Positions 45,390 to 56,900 of a stretch of DNA of 64,000 nucleotides are shown piece by piece (within the stretch, counting starts at the first letter, position 1; the number at the start of each line of letters is the position of its first letter). Where the stretch lies: positions 1 to 64,000 of the forward strand of contig CAUZLF010000267.1 of NCBI GenBank assembly GCA_963580285.1, read 5' to 3'. Under the pieces are notes generated by a model, which saw only the letters and a program-made list of their open reading frames with translations, was not told the origin of the DNA and made no database searches. A program made the position numbers and the translations under genes. The DNA is from Lucinisca nassula (taxonomy: Eukaryota; Mollusca; Bivalvia; Lucinida; Lucinidae).

Positions 45390-46800
45390 AATATATCACA
45401 AAAGTTACTGCAGTTATGGCAGTTATCACAAGATTATCATGTCAGGTGAGATAACTAAAAAACCAGGGCACGCATAATTGTGGTTCTTGCGCATGACATG
45501 CCTGCTTAAGCTCATGTATTTCTGTACAAAGTACCATCAATAAATCTCAAACCAGCAATATATCTCAAAAGTTACTGCAGTTATGGCATTCACAAGATTA
45601 TCATGTCAGGTGAGATAACTAAAAAACCAGGGCACGCATAATTGTGGTTCTTGCGCATGACATGCCTGCTTAAGCTCATGTATTTCTGTACAAAGTACCA
45701 TCAATAAATCTCAAAGGGTATTTGAGATATGATGATCAGCAGCTGGTCATACTGTTATATTGGAAAGGTAGGTAACTCAAATACCACAGCACCAACAGTT
45801 GTGTTTCTTGCACATGACACCCCTTCTGTACCTTGTATACAATTGCGCCAAGTTCCTTGAATATATCTCAAAGGGGGTTGGAGCTATGGTCATCACAAGG
45901 TTATATTGGCAGGGGAGAATACTCAAAAGCCAGAACACCCAGAGTTGTAATTCTTGAGCTTGACACACTTGCTTAACCTCATGTACATCTGCATCAAGTA
46001 CCACCAATATATGTCAAATGGTATTGGAGGTACGGTGATCACAAGGTAATCAGACTGTTATATTGGAAGGGGAGATAACTCAAATATCATAGCACCCAGA
46101 GTTGTGGTTCTTAGGCATGAAGCGCCGTATCAACCTTGCATACAAGTGGCCATCACAAGGTTATATTGTCAGGGGAGATAATTAAAAAACCAGGGCACCA
46201 AGAGTTGTGGTTCTGGCACGTGACACACCTGCTTAAACTCATTTATAACTGTACCAAGTACCATCAATATGTGGCCATCACAAGGTAGTGATTCTATATT
46301 ATTGGAAGGGGAGATAACTAAAAAACCATGGCACCCATAGTTGTGATTCTTATGCATGACACACCGTCTCGGCCTTGTGAACAACTGTGCCAGGTATCAT
46401 TAATATATCTTAAAGGGTATTGGAGTTATGGCCATCACAAGGTATTCACTCTATTTTATTGGAAGGGGAGATAACTCAAAAACCATGGCAACCAGAGTTG
46501 TGGTTCTTGTGCATGACACGCTGTCTCAGCCTTGTGAACAGCTGTGCCAGGTGTCATCAATATATCTCAAAGGATATTGGAGTGATGACCACCACAAAGT
46601 AATCATTCTATATTATTAAAAAGGGAGATAACTCAAAAAGTATGGCATCCAAAGTTCTGGTTCTTGCGCTTGACACGCAGTCTCAGCCTTGTGAACAATT
46701 GTGCCAAGAACCATCAATGAATCGCAAAGGGTATAGGAGTTATGGCCATCACAAGGTTGCGTCTACGGACGGACGGACGGACAGATGGACGGACGCCAGG
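45390..46800. repeat. Tandem repeat, unit about 155 bp, 9 copies
   Basis: Units carry GGGGAGATAACTCAAAAACC, GTGGTTCTTGTGCATGACAC, GTGAACAACTGTGCCAAG and ATCAATATATCTCAAAGGGT. The second unit (45545-45715) is a near-exact copy of the first, while the others are diverged. The array ends in a GGACGGACGGACGGACAGAT run like that ending the array at 1585-2225. Confidence 0.85.
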
Positions 46801-47137
46801 CTGATCGCTATATCCCCCGAACCTATTCGGTCGGGAGATAAAAAGAGAAATTACAACTCACAGAGGATTTTCCAGATAAATCATTCATGGAGGATTTTCC
46901 AGATAGACCACAAATCGGCTGATAAATGTTCGAGGCTTCATGCAAGTAGACCCAAGCAAGTTTTTTCTTCGGATGTTTGTGGAGGGCAGGAGACTGAAGA
47001 GGCAGGAAACTAAAAAAGTCTGATCGACAGTGGTGGTTCTTGTGCAAATATATGTATATGCGCATTTAAACTTCTAAAGGTCCGCATTTGTTGGCGGTTT
47101 TGTTCAGATAGTCTATCTTAACCATATCGTCTCTCAC
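46801..47137. other. No recognisable feature
   Basis: A duplicated 21-bp-scale motif (GAGGATTTTCCAGATA) occurs at 46862 and 46890. Nothing else recognised. Confidence 0.4.
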
Positions 47138-47205
47138 TGCTGTGGGTTCTAACCTCGCGCGGGTCACATTTGAGACGCCAAGTTCTGCAACGGATTGTCA
47201 GTATA
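47138..47205 (+). repeat. SINE S4 fragment
   Basis: TCGCGCGGGTCACATTTGAG then GCCAAGTTCTGCAACGGA, followed by a (TAG/GAA)n simple repeat. Confidence 0.6.
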
Positions 47206-47940
47206 GTAGTAGTAGTAGTAGTAAGAAGAAGAAGAACCGCTACACAAATAAAAGTGGCGGGTTTTATCCGAGACGATCGTGTATAGGAAATGTGAATGCA
47301 ATCCGTCAAAACTGTTCGTGAGAAAGCAGGTTTCAACTGCTGACGGAAAGATGTTGCTCCAACCTGTTCATGTTTAAAAACTGTTGTGCATCTGCAGGCT
47401 ATTGCACAAAATGCGTGATACTTCTTAATTTCAGTCATTCTTAGCAAACTCTAGACATTCATGAAACTGTTGGTTCGAAATATTTCGACATGTTGCGCAT
47501 TCATTCCATCACATGTCATATTAAATCATTTCTGCACCGAGATGCATCTGAAAGCAATCAGATTGTACAGCTACACATGTTGATATGATTCTTACCTGGT
47601 CGCAGGCGCCTTTAATGGTGCATGTACCAATATATGACAACCAGAATCTTCCACATAACAATACTTGACAGGCGGGTTTCTCCTTTGTTTTATTTGTTGT
47701 AAGTTTTTTTTTTTCCAAATAGACTGGCCGTTTAAGCAAACGGTGTACGTAGACAAATCACCGATTTTGCGGCGTCACAACTTGATCGGCATTGTCATAT
47801 TTGACAAATATTGATCTCATACTACAGAGCTTAATCGTTCAGACAGCTGACCAAATATTAACACTTACGCCCTGAGTTTCTGCCACTTTCATCTTGGAAT
47901 TTTGCGAAAAAAATGCATAGTTGCTATTATGTTAGATGTA
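47206..47940. other. No recognisable feature
   Basis: Mixed sequence without a domain-bearing frame. Confidence 0.35.
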
Positions 47941-48275
47941 CGGAACCCTGGAAGGGACATGATTTGTTTTTTATTATTTTATAAGTTGTGCGCACAAGAT
48001 AATATTTTGTTCGCACAACTTCCCAAGCTCTATGTTGTGCAAACACGATAATTTGTTGTGCGAACAAGATATTATCTTGTGCGCACAAGATAATATGTTG
48101 TCCGCACAAGATAAATTATGTTGTCCACACAAGATAAATTATGTTGCCTACACAAGATAATATCTTGTGCGCACAACATATTATTTTGTACGCACAAGAT
48201 AATATCTTGTTCGCACAACTTAATATCTTGTTTGCACAACACATTAAAACAAATCATGTCCCTTCCCGGGTTCCG
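47941..48275. mobile_element. 335-bp MITE with 30-bp inverted ends and palindromic minisatellite interior
   Basis: Ends are CGGAACCCTGGAAGGGACAT (left) and the complement of CGGAACCCGGGAAGGGACAT (right), inside TA dinucleotides on both sides, as expected for a Tc1/mariner-type MITE. The interior is about ten units of roughly 23 bp built on ACAAGATAATATCTTGT and TTGTGCGCACAA, each unit itself a palindrome. Confidence 0.85.
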
Positions 48276-48444
48276 TAAAGATGCTTCAATTAAAATCATC
48301 AAAATGCGAGATATAGACAGCTCCCAAAGAGAGGTCTCATCTCGGCATACTGTGCATAGGCATCTGTAAAAACACCATGTTTTACATGCAGGTACTTTGT
48401 ATTCATTCCGTTTCGGTATTATATCCCATATATGTCAATTAGAA

Positions 48445-48592
48445 GCCTCCGTGGTGCAGAGGATAATCTACTCGCCTCGCAAACCAGTGGTCGTGGGACC
48501 GATTCCGGGCTTCACCAGACTTTCGGGCGAGCCTTTAAACAAAGGTTCCGTCTCCATATGATCTTGTTGTTGGTGGGGACGTAAAACTCAAA
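48445..48592 (+). repeat. tRNA-derived SINE, family S2
   Basis: GCCTCCGTGGTGCAGAGGAT head, CGCAAACCAGTGGTCG, B-box region GGGACCGATTCCGGGC, body CAGACTTTCGGGCGAGCCTT and tail TTGGTGGGGACGTAAAACTC. It is collinear with the complement of 27700-27848. Confidence 0.8.
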
Positions 48593-48595
48593 CGC

Positions 48596-48888
48596 AATCG
48601 CCTATCGGGGTTTGAAGAGATAGATGGGCTGCATGATGCATCCACGCAGAGCTGAAACCGACCGCACACGAGCACTGGTAAACCGCTTAGAGGATCTAAG
48701 CATGCCCAGGCAAAGTGATGCGAGTCGGACCGTCCATGCTTATAAACCCAGTTGGTTTCATTGGCTTGAGTTGCCATTTCATCTCAATGTCGGGTAAAAG
48801 TTCCAAAACATTGGAAGCAGCATCTCCAAAATGACCTAAATAGTGTTGACGGGAACGTTAAACCTCAATTCAAACAAACAAATATCCT
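48596..48888 (+). repeat. S1 SINE-like, full length
   Basis: From ATCGGGGTTTGAAGAGATAG to TTAAACCTCAATTCAAACAA. It directly follows the S2 copy. Confidence 0.8.
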
Positions 48889-49349
48889 GGCAATATTTAA
48901 TTTTGGACAACTGTTTGGGCATTCATTCTTTTCTGCTAAAGGGGGTGGGGTGAGGGAAACAAACTATTCTTCGTATGTTTTAATCCATATGTGACATGGA
49001 GTCTTCCACCTAGTAAGTTGGGAGTTGTCACTTCCTATTATTAGGGTGTCAGGTTTGTTTTTATTTGTGGCAAATTTTACAAAAATGAATTTTCTTTTAG
49101 CAAACAATGTAGACCCAGATCAGACGCCGTGTCTGATCTGGATCGGCACTGTTTGCTAATATCCCAGAAGAGGGCATATATGGGTTAATTATATTGCCAT
49201 TCGTTCAGGTGCGTCATTCTTTCCCGAATTTTTTCTATATATTTCACATTGTTTATCTAATAAGACCGATTCGTAATTTCGTAGGACCCGATCCTACCAA
49301 CACGTACCACACACTGGAACAACGCCATATCAACGTCGTTGCAATAATG
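48889..49349. repeat. H hairpin (49100-49185) in otherwise unassigned DNA
   Basis: TAGCAAACAATGTAGACCCA and GATCAGACGCC pair with GTCTGATCTGGATCGGCACT and GTTTGCTA, making a hairpin of about 85 bp. This is the best H copy. Confidence 0.65.
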
Positions 49350-49640
49350 TTTGTTTGATTTGAGGTTTCACGTCCACGTCAACACTGTAAAGGTCATTTT
49401 GGAGACGTTGCTTCTAATTTTGTGGGACTTCTACCCGACATTGAGATGAAATGACATCTCAAGCCCTGTCGCCCAATGAAACCAATAGGGTTTATAAGCA
49501 TGGACGGTCCGACTAGCACCGCTTTGCCTGGGCAGGCTTAGATCCATTAAGCAGTTTACCAGTACTCGTGTGCGGACCGGATTCAGCTCTGCGTGGACGC
49601 ATCATGCAGCCCATATATTTTTTCAAGCCCCTATGGGCAT
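49350..49640 (-). repeat. S1 SINE-like, full length
   Basis: From TGTTTGATTTGAGGTTTCAC to TTCAAGCCCCTATGGGC on the plus strand. The word ATTGCAATAATGT-like flank occurs on both sides (GTTGCAATAATGTTT and CATTGCAATAATGTAT), consistent with a target duplication of about 11 bp. Confidence 0.8.
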
Positions 49641-49724
49641 TGCAATAATGTATAATCATATTTATCTGTCAAAATAATGAAACAAACTCGTACAGTTCTA
49701 ATACGATCTGTTTTGAGTTCGAGC

Positions 49725-49888
49725 CTGGCTCGGGTCACATGTGAGACGCCAAGTTCTGCAACGGAAGGTCAGGTCGTTTTTCTCCGGTTTTCGCCCACCT
49801 CTGATTAACGATCGGCTCGACATGAGTGAAATAATCTTGAAAGGGCCGTAAAACCAAAACCAACAAAAAAAAAAAAAAAAAAAAAAAA
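49725..49888 (+). repeat. SINE S4 with poly(A) tail
   Basis: GTTCGAGCCTGGCTCGGGTC (tRNA B-box remnant), then the S4 body as at 39722, ending in AAAACCAAAACCAAC and about 27 A. Confidence 0.8.
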
Positions 49889-50282
49889 CGATCTGTTTTG
49901 AAATTTAATGTACAGTGAAACTTCGATGACTCAAACACTGATGGCCCATTTACTACGGCCGAGTCGAACTCTTTCTTGAGTCCCTAGAAAGAAAATGCCA
50001 TAACTGCAGATATAAATATAGTTTGTATAATTGTCTAATTTGATCTTGAAAATGTATGTTTTGTGTACTCACAAGAATAGCCTTGATGAGGCGATTCTAA
50101 TGAGTACACACAACATGCATTTATTTTGAAGAAAACTGAAAATATGTCCGTATTCGGCCTCCTCCCCTAGCTCCAAGATCAACCCCCTGTGGCTGGAACC
50201 ACCGTGGTCTCGAACAAATTTTCTTGGTCCCAAAAGTGTTCGAGCCATTGAAGTTCGACTGTATATTCATATTTATCTGTCA

Positions 50283-50615
50283 AAATAATGAATTTAAAAG
50301 TACTCTGCGTGGACTAAAGGTAGCGAGAAGGACTGAATTCATGTCCGTGGTTGTTTTGTGGGACTACCCTATTAATATACCTAAGGAAATTTACAAATCG
50401 TGCCTATTTGATCGTAAAAGTATCTAACATTATGAAATCACAGATTTATGACACCCAATAAGAATTGACGGGTCATGTGCGCTACATAAAGTCATATGCG
50501 TGAATATGGCCCACGTGTGGTATTAAGACAAATAATGAATTTAAAAGTACTCTGCGTGGACTAAAGGTAGCGAGAAGGACTGAATTCATGTCCGTGGTTG
50601 TTTTGTGGGACTACG
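50283..50615. repeat. 85-bp direct duplication
   Basis: AATAATGAATTTAAAAGTAC...GTTTTGTGGGACTAC at 50283-50367 recurs nearly exactly at 50529-50615. Confidence 0.9.
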
Positions 50616-51305
50616 CTATGTTGGTGTCTTTTGGCGAAAAGCGAAAGGCAATCGAATCGATTCCTGGTCATTGCCTTCCCTTCTACATCGAGAATACCCT
50701 CTTTGGTCGAGGTACACTGTGGTAAGACTCGGTGTCTAGACGAACTTTCCAATTAAACGAAAACAGAATGTATTTTACTCCTTTTTTATTTTTCCACGCT
50801 TGTGGTTTCCACGTCAATGGTAACCATAACTTTGTGCCGTCTGCATTGCGTGGTATCTGTGCGGGTCGTCATTGGTATCCTTATTCGAACACCCTCATCA
50901 AGAAATTCACATCTATAATTCTAAAATCCTGCTTTTTGCTAATTCTATTAACGCATGGCAGGTACTCAATACATTAGTATTTTATGCTATTCAGGAAACA
51001 TTGGAAATTATAAACGAATTATTGCTGTAAAACTAAAAAAACTGTCGACTTGCATCAAGTATCTATATTTTGCCGAATAAAAAAGGTCATAATTCGTCAT
51101 TGACAGGAGGATTTGCATCCACAGTTCGTGGAAAGTATTCCGAGACACTGCGAAACAGATTGCTATCAACATCTGTGGGCATCTATTTGATATATGCCCG
51201 TAAAATGCGATTTGTTCAACTCACCACGAATGTTTGTTGTTGTTTTTCCGTCGGCGTTTTTGGTATCCGTCTGCGTTCCAGGTAGTCGAATACCCCGTGT
51301 GACAC

Positions 51306-51339
<34 letters not shown>

Positions 51340-51820
51340 GGCCTTTGGACAGATCCACCCGACAGATTCAATTTAGATTTGAAATTAAGGAGTATCAGAT
51401 TTGAATGTTTGGTGGAAATGTAAACGTTCCTGTACATTGTTGATTCCAGTCAAAAGTCACGACATGTGGCCTCTGATCTGTGTCTATACTGTTTATCAGT
51501 GTCTGAAATGTGCCTTCGACCTGATCCATTAGACAGATCCAGTTTGAATTCAAAGGATGTGAGCTGTTTGATTTGTTGTAAGTTTACAAAACATCCTTAC
51601 TTTGGCAAACCGCGTTGACCCCGATCAAACGCCGCGTTCTGTGGCATCAGATTGGTGCCCACACTGTTTGCACATGGTACTCATTAGAGCCGGATCTGAC
51701 GAGTAAATGCTATCTGCCTTTTGAGCAAAAATAAATAGACTATTATTTACAGTACACACTGATACTAAGAGCATAAGGGCCAGGTGTACTTTTCTTCTTT
51801 TGATACGTATCAAGAAATTT
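50616..51820. other. No recognisable gene; M1 and H debris
   Basis: A poly(A) run lies at about 51309-51337, the inverted mate of 44390-44445 at 51245-51305, an H-like word near 51610-51665 and a decayed M1 centre near 51680-51740. Confidence 0.45.
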
Positions 51821-51829
51821 CCACTTAGC

Positions 51830-52180
51830 ATCTCGAACTTTTTGACCTAGTAACTAGACATTTTGACATATTAACTCGAAATTTCGACATAAAATCTTCA
51901 AAATTTGACATAATAACTCGAAATTTTGACTTATTAACTCGATATTTCGACTTAGTATCTCGAATCTCGAAATTTCGACTGAGTATGTCGAAATTTCGAC
52001 ATAATAACTCGAAATTTCCACTTAGTATCTCGAAATTTCGACACTCAAAATTGCGACTTAGTAACTCGAAATTCCGACATAATAACTCGAAATTTCGACT
52101 CACTATCTCGAAATATCGACATAATAACTCGAAATTTCGACTTAGTTTCTCAAAATTTCGACTTAATATCTAGATATTAC
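51830..52180. repeat. Minisatellite of palindromic CTCGAAATTTCGA units
   Basis: About 18 units of 17-20 bp made of (C)TCGAAATTTCGA joined by ACTTAGTAT or ACATAATAA spacers. The core is self-complementary. Minus- and plus-strand frames through it give FRHNNSK-type periodic peptides, which I regard as by-products. Confidence 0.9.
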
Positions 52181-53162
52181 GAGATATTAAATCCTATATA
52201 CACACAGTTAATGTTAAAATGGTTAAACACCCCCGTTTCATTATACCCCCGCTTTGAAAAAAGGGCGAGAATATTGGTTTACATCTGTTCCTTCGTACTT
52301 CTGTCTGTCTGTCTGTCCGTCCGTCTGTCTGTCGGACGTCCGTCCGTCCGCACCAACGAATCGACATTTAGGGGGCAAAAAATTTGGACAGTTTGACACT
52401 TAAGTATATATTCGTGAGTCCAAATGGGGTTTATTCCGTAATTTTGGTACTTAAGTGGCCAAAATTCGCTCTTAGGTGGCTTGCCGCTTAAGAGAATTTG
52501 CCGCTTAAGTAGTCAATATGCCGACGCCTAGCCACTTAAGTATCCGTTCGTGAGAACATCCGTCCGTCTGTCCGTACACACAAATGGATAGATAGGTGGC
52601 TATGAACTTGGACAGAATCAATGTAAGTCAATGAGAGAAAGTGCGATTTATTCCGTTAGACACATAAAAGGTCTGTTATGTGGTTAAAATTAGCCACCTA
52701 AGTATCAATCTTGCTCAAAATAGCCACATAAGTATCCATTTGTGAGAACGTCCGTCCATTGTTTCGTCAATGATTTCTCAAGAACCATAAAAGCTAGAAG
52801 CCGAGTATGCAAATTATGTGATATCGGTCTACTTGTATCGTGTAAAAGACAATGGCCTTTCTCGGTCTATTTTTTCATATGTTCTTTCATTCTTCTTTCT
52901 CTCTATATTGGCCAATGTTAATTTTTATCAAATATTTCTCAAGAACTATAAAACTAGAAGCCCCAAACGTGTGCATCATGTAAGACACAGAGGGTTTTCT
53001 GACTCATCAGGAGGTCACGCATTCACTCCCGTTTCAGTAAAATGAAAGCGGGCTTATAATTATATTCGGCAGTTCTATTTCTTAAAGTGGATTCGGTATC
53101 AAACTTTCTCATGAAATGATTGCTTTTAAAATCATTTATAGATCAAAGCACTGGCAGCACTG
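52181..53162. repeat. Low-complexity CTGT/CCGT and related diverged repeats
   Basis: 52300-52355 is (CTGT)n/(CCGT)n-like. The following 450 bp repeat words such as CCACTTAAGTATCC and CGTTCGTGAGAACRTCCGTCCG, possibly a decayed tandem array. No coding signal. Confidence 0.5.
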
Positions 53163-53769
53163 GTGGGTCGATTGTCTTTGAGTGTGGGTTGGTACATATT
53201 TCGTTTAACATTTAAATTCCTATACTATAAGCTAAACGTGTAGATCCTGATCTGACGCCGTGCTTGGGTCGATTAATTATCAATTGACTAAAAGTTACTG
53301 ACTACAGAAGCTTCCCGCCTGCTATTGTCCACGTGTCTATCACTGGCCATGTTCAAAACCCATGTACCAGTTATTTATAGCAGCGCTAGTCTTCTACTTG
53401 TGACGTCGGTGCGCCATGTAGACTGGACAGGTGAACATGGACATTGCAAACAGTGTAGTCTGATCAGACGCCGCCGAACAGGCCTTCAATAAATAACCGG
53501 TACCGTCATGGTCTACATGGTCAGCGATTGTCACGTGGACGATAGCTAGTTACTTTGGGTCGAATGATAAAAAAATCGACCCAAAAGATGGTAATCGGTG
53601 CAACACGAACACCATGGCTAAAATAACAAAGCAACAACCGGCCAGAAAACGCAGTATTTAATACCAGAATACGCTGCGTGTTCTTCTCATTAAACAGACG
53701 TCTGTTTAAGAATGGAGCAGCAGATTCATCCCATCGGTCAGACGTCGAATTTGATGACTGGTCAGCTCT

Positions 53770-53790
53770 AGCCACGTGTGTATGTGTGTG

Positions 53791-53821
<31 letters not shown>
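53770..53821. repeat. (GT)n microsatellite in right arm
   Basis: Inverted counterpart of the AC repeat at 26229-26286. Confidence 0.97.
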
Positions 53822-53824
<3 letters not shown>

Positions 53825-53934
53825 TACACAGGTCTAGTGGCAAATGGTTGGTTCTCAAAATGAGGCATGACTTCTGGTGCTAAATATGCAAATACATGTG
53901 TATATCCAAACTCCATATTTAAACCGTGATAATG

Positions 53935-56900
53935 AAGTTGTGGAAACGCTTATAACGCATGTAATGAAGGAAAATGAAAAATATAAATCTCCTTCACCTT
54001 ATATACCTATACCCTATTATGTGTAACGGGTTGTAATGCTCTGTTATGCGTTTGTAACTAATGTAATGAGACATAAGGGGATGAGAACCTTTTCATTTCG
54101 CACTGTAACGTTTGTAACGCATGTAATGAAGGAAAATGAAAAATATATATCTCGTAAACCTTATATACCGATACACTACAATGTGTAACGGGTTGTAATG
54201 CTCTGTAATGCGTTTGTAACTAATGTAATTAGACATAAGGGGATGAGAGCCTTTTCATTTCGCACTGTAACGTTTGTAACGCATGTAATGAAGGAAAATG
54301 AAAATAAATCTCGTACACCTTACATACCTATACCCTTTTTGTGTAACGGGTTGTAATGCTCTGTAATACGTTTGTAACTAATGTAATGAGACGTAAGGGG
54401 ATGAGAGCCTTTTCGTTTCGCACTGTAACGCTTGTGACGCATGTAATGAAGGAAAATGAAATATTTATATATATATCGTACACCTTATATCCCTATACCC
54501 TACTATGTGTAACGTGTTGTAATGGTCTGTAATGCGGTTGTAACCAATGTATTGAGACCTATTGGGATAAGCGCCTGTAAATTTGCACTGTAACGCTTGT
54601 AACGCATGTAATGAAGGAAAATGAAATATATATATATATCGTACACCTTATATCCCTATACCCTACTATGTGTAACGTGTTGTAATGGTCTGTAATGCGA
54701 GTGTAACCAATGTAATGAGACCTAAGGGGATGGGTGCATATTCATTTTGCACTGTAACGCTTGCAACGCATGTAATGAAGGAAAATGAAATATATATATA
54801 TCGTACACCTTATATCCCTATACCCTACTATGTGTAACGTGTTATAATGGTCTGTAATGCGAGTGTAACCAATGTAATGAGACCTAAGGGGATGGGTGCA
54901 TATTCAATTTGCAATGTAACGCTTGTAACGCATGTAATGAGGCAAATGAAATATATATGTATCGTACACCTTATATCCCTATACCCTACTATGTGTAACG
55001 TGTTGTAATGGTCTGTAATGCGGTTGTAACCAATGTAATGAGACCTATTGGAATTAGCGCCTGTTCATTTTGCACTGCAACGCTTGTAACGTATGTAATG
55101 AAGGAAAATAAAATATAGATAAATCGTACACCATCTATACCTTTACCCTACTATGTGTAACGTGTTCTAATGGTCTGTAATGCGAGTGTAACCAATGTAA
55201 TGAGACCTAAGGGGATGGGTGCATATTCATTTTGCACTGTAACGCTTGTAACGCATGTAATGAAGGAAAATGAAATATATATATATCGTACACCTTATAT
55301 ACCTATACCCTACTATGTGTAACGTGTTGTAATGGTATGTAATGCGATTGTAACCAATGTATTGAGACCTCAGGGGATTAGCGCATATTCATTTTGCACT
55401 GTAACGCTTGTAACGCATGTAATGAAGGAAAATGAAATATATATATCGTACACCTTATATCCCTATACCCTACTATGTGTAACGTGTTGTAATGGTCTGT
55501 AATGCGGTTGTAACCAATGTAATGAGACCTAAGGGGATGGGTGCATATTCATTTTGCACTGTAACGCTTGTAACGCATGTAATGAAGGAAAATGAAATAT
55601 ATATATATCGTACACCTTATATCCCTATACCCTACTATGTGTAACGTGTTGTAATGGTCTGTAATGCGGTTGTAAACAATGTAATGAGACCTATTGGGAT
55701 TAGTGCCTGTTCATTTTGCACTGTAACGCTTGTAACGTATGTAATGAAGGAAAATGAAATATATATATATCGTACACCTTCTATACCTATACCCTACTAT
55801 GTGTAACGTGTTGTAATGGTCTGTAATGCGAGTGTAACCAATTTAATGAGACCTAAGGGGATGGGTGCATATTCATTTTGCACTGTAACGCTTGTAACGC
55901 ATGTAATGAAGGAAAATGAAATATATATATATCGTACACCTTATATACCTATACCCTACTATGTGTAACGTGTTGTAATGGTCTGTAATGCGAGTGTAAC
56001 ACATGTAATGAGACCTCAGGGGATTAGCGCATATTCAATTTGCAATGTAACGCTTGTGACGCATGTAATGAAGGAAAATGAAATATATATATATCGTACA
56101 CCTTATATCCCTATACCCTACTATGTGTAACGTGTTGTAATGGTCTGTAATGCGGTTGTAAACAATGTAATGGGACCTATTGGGATTAGTGCCTGTTCAT
56201 TTTGCACTGTAACGCTTGTAACGTATGTAATGAAGGAAAATGAAATATATATATATCGTACACCTTATATACCTATACCCTACTATGTGTAACGTGTTGT
56301 ATTGGTCTGTAATGCGGGTGTAACCAATGTAATGAGACCTAAGGGGATGGGTGCATATTCAATTTGCAATGTAACGCTTGTAACGCATGTAATGAGGCAA
56401 ATGAAATATATATATATATCGTACACCTTATATCCCTATACCCTACTATGTGTAACGTGTTGTAATGGTCTGTAATGCGGTTGTAACCAATGTATTGAGA
56501 CCTATTGGGATTAGCGCCTGTAATTTTGCACTGTAACGCTTGTAATGCATGTAATGAAGGAAAATGAAATATATATATATCGTACACCTTATATACCTAT
56601 ACTCTACTATGTGTAACGTGATGTAATGGTCTGTAATGCGGTTGTAACCAATGTAATGAGACCTAAGGGGATGGGTGCATATTCATTTTGCACTGTAACG
56701 CTTGTAACGCATGTAATGAAGGAAAATGAAATATATATATATCGTACACCTTATATCCCTATACCCTACTATGTGTAACGTGTTTTATTGGTCTGTAATG
56801 CGGTTGTAACCAATGTAATGAGACCTATTGGGATTAGCGCCTGTTCATTTTGCACTGCAACGCTTGTAACGCATGTGATGAAGGAAAATGAAATATATAT

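Noticed and set aside
51830..52103. A 92-codon frame with NFELLSRNFE-type repeats
   Set aside because: Periodic translation of the TCGAAATTTCGA minisatellite.
53521..53916. A 131-codon frame in the right arm running through the microsatellite, with a near-identical counterpart in the left arm
   Set aside because: In the left arm the equivalent frame hits TAG before the repeat (GTGTACTAG). Much of the frame is (TH)n from the microsatellite, and no motif is recognisable. Shared sequence is explained by the inverted repeat itself.
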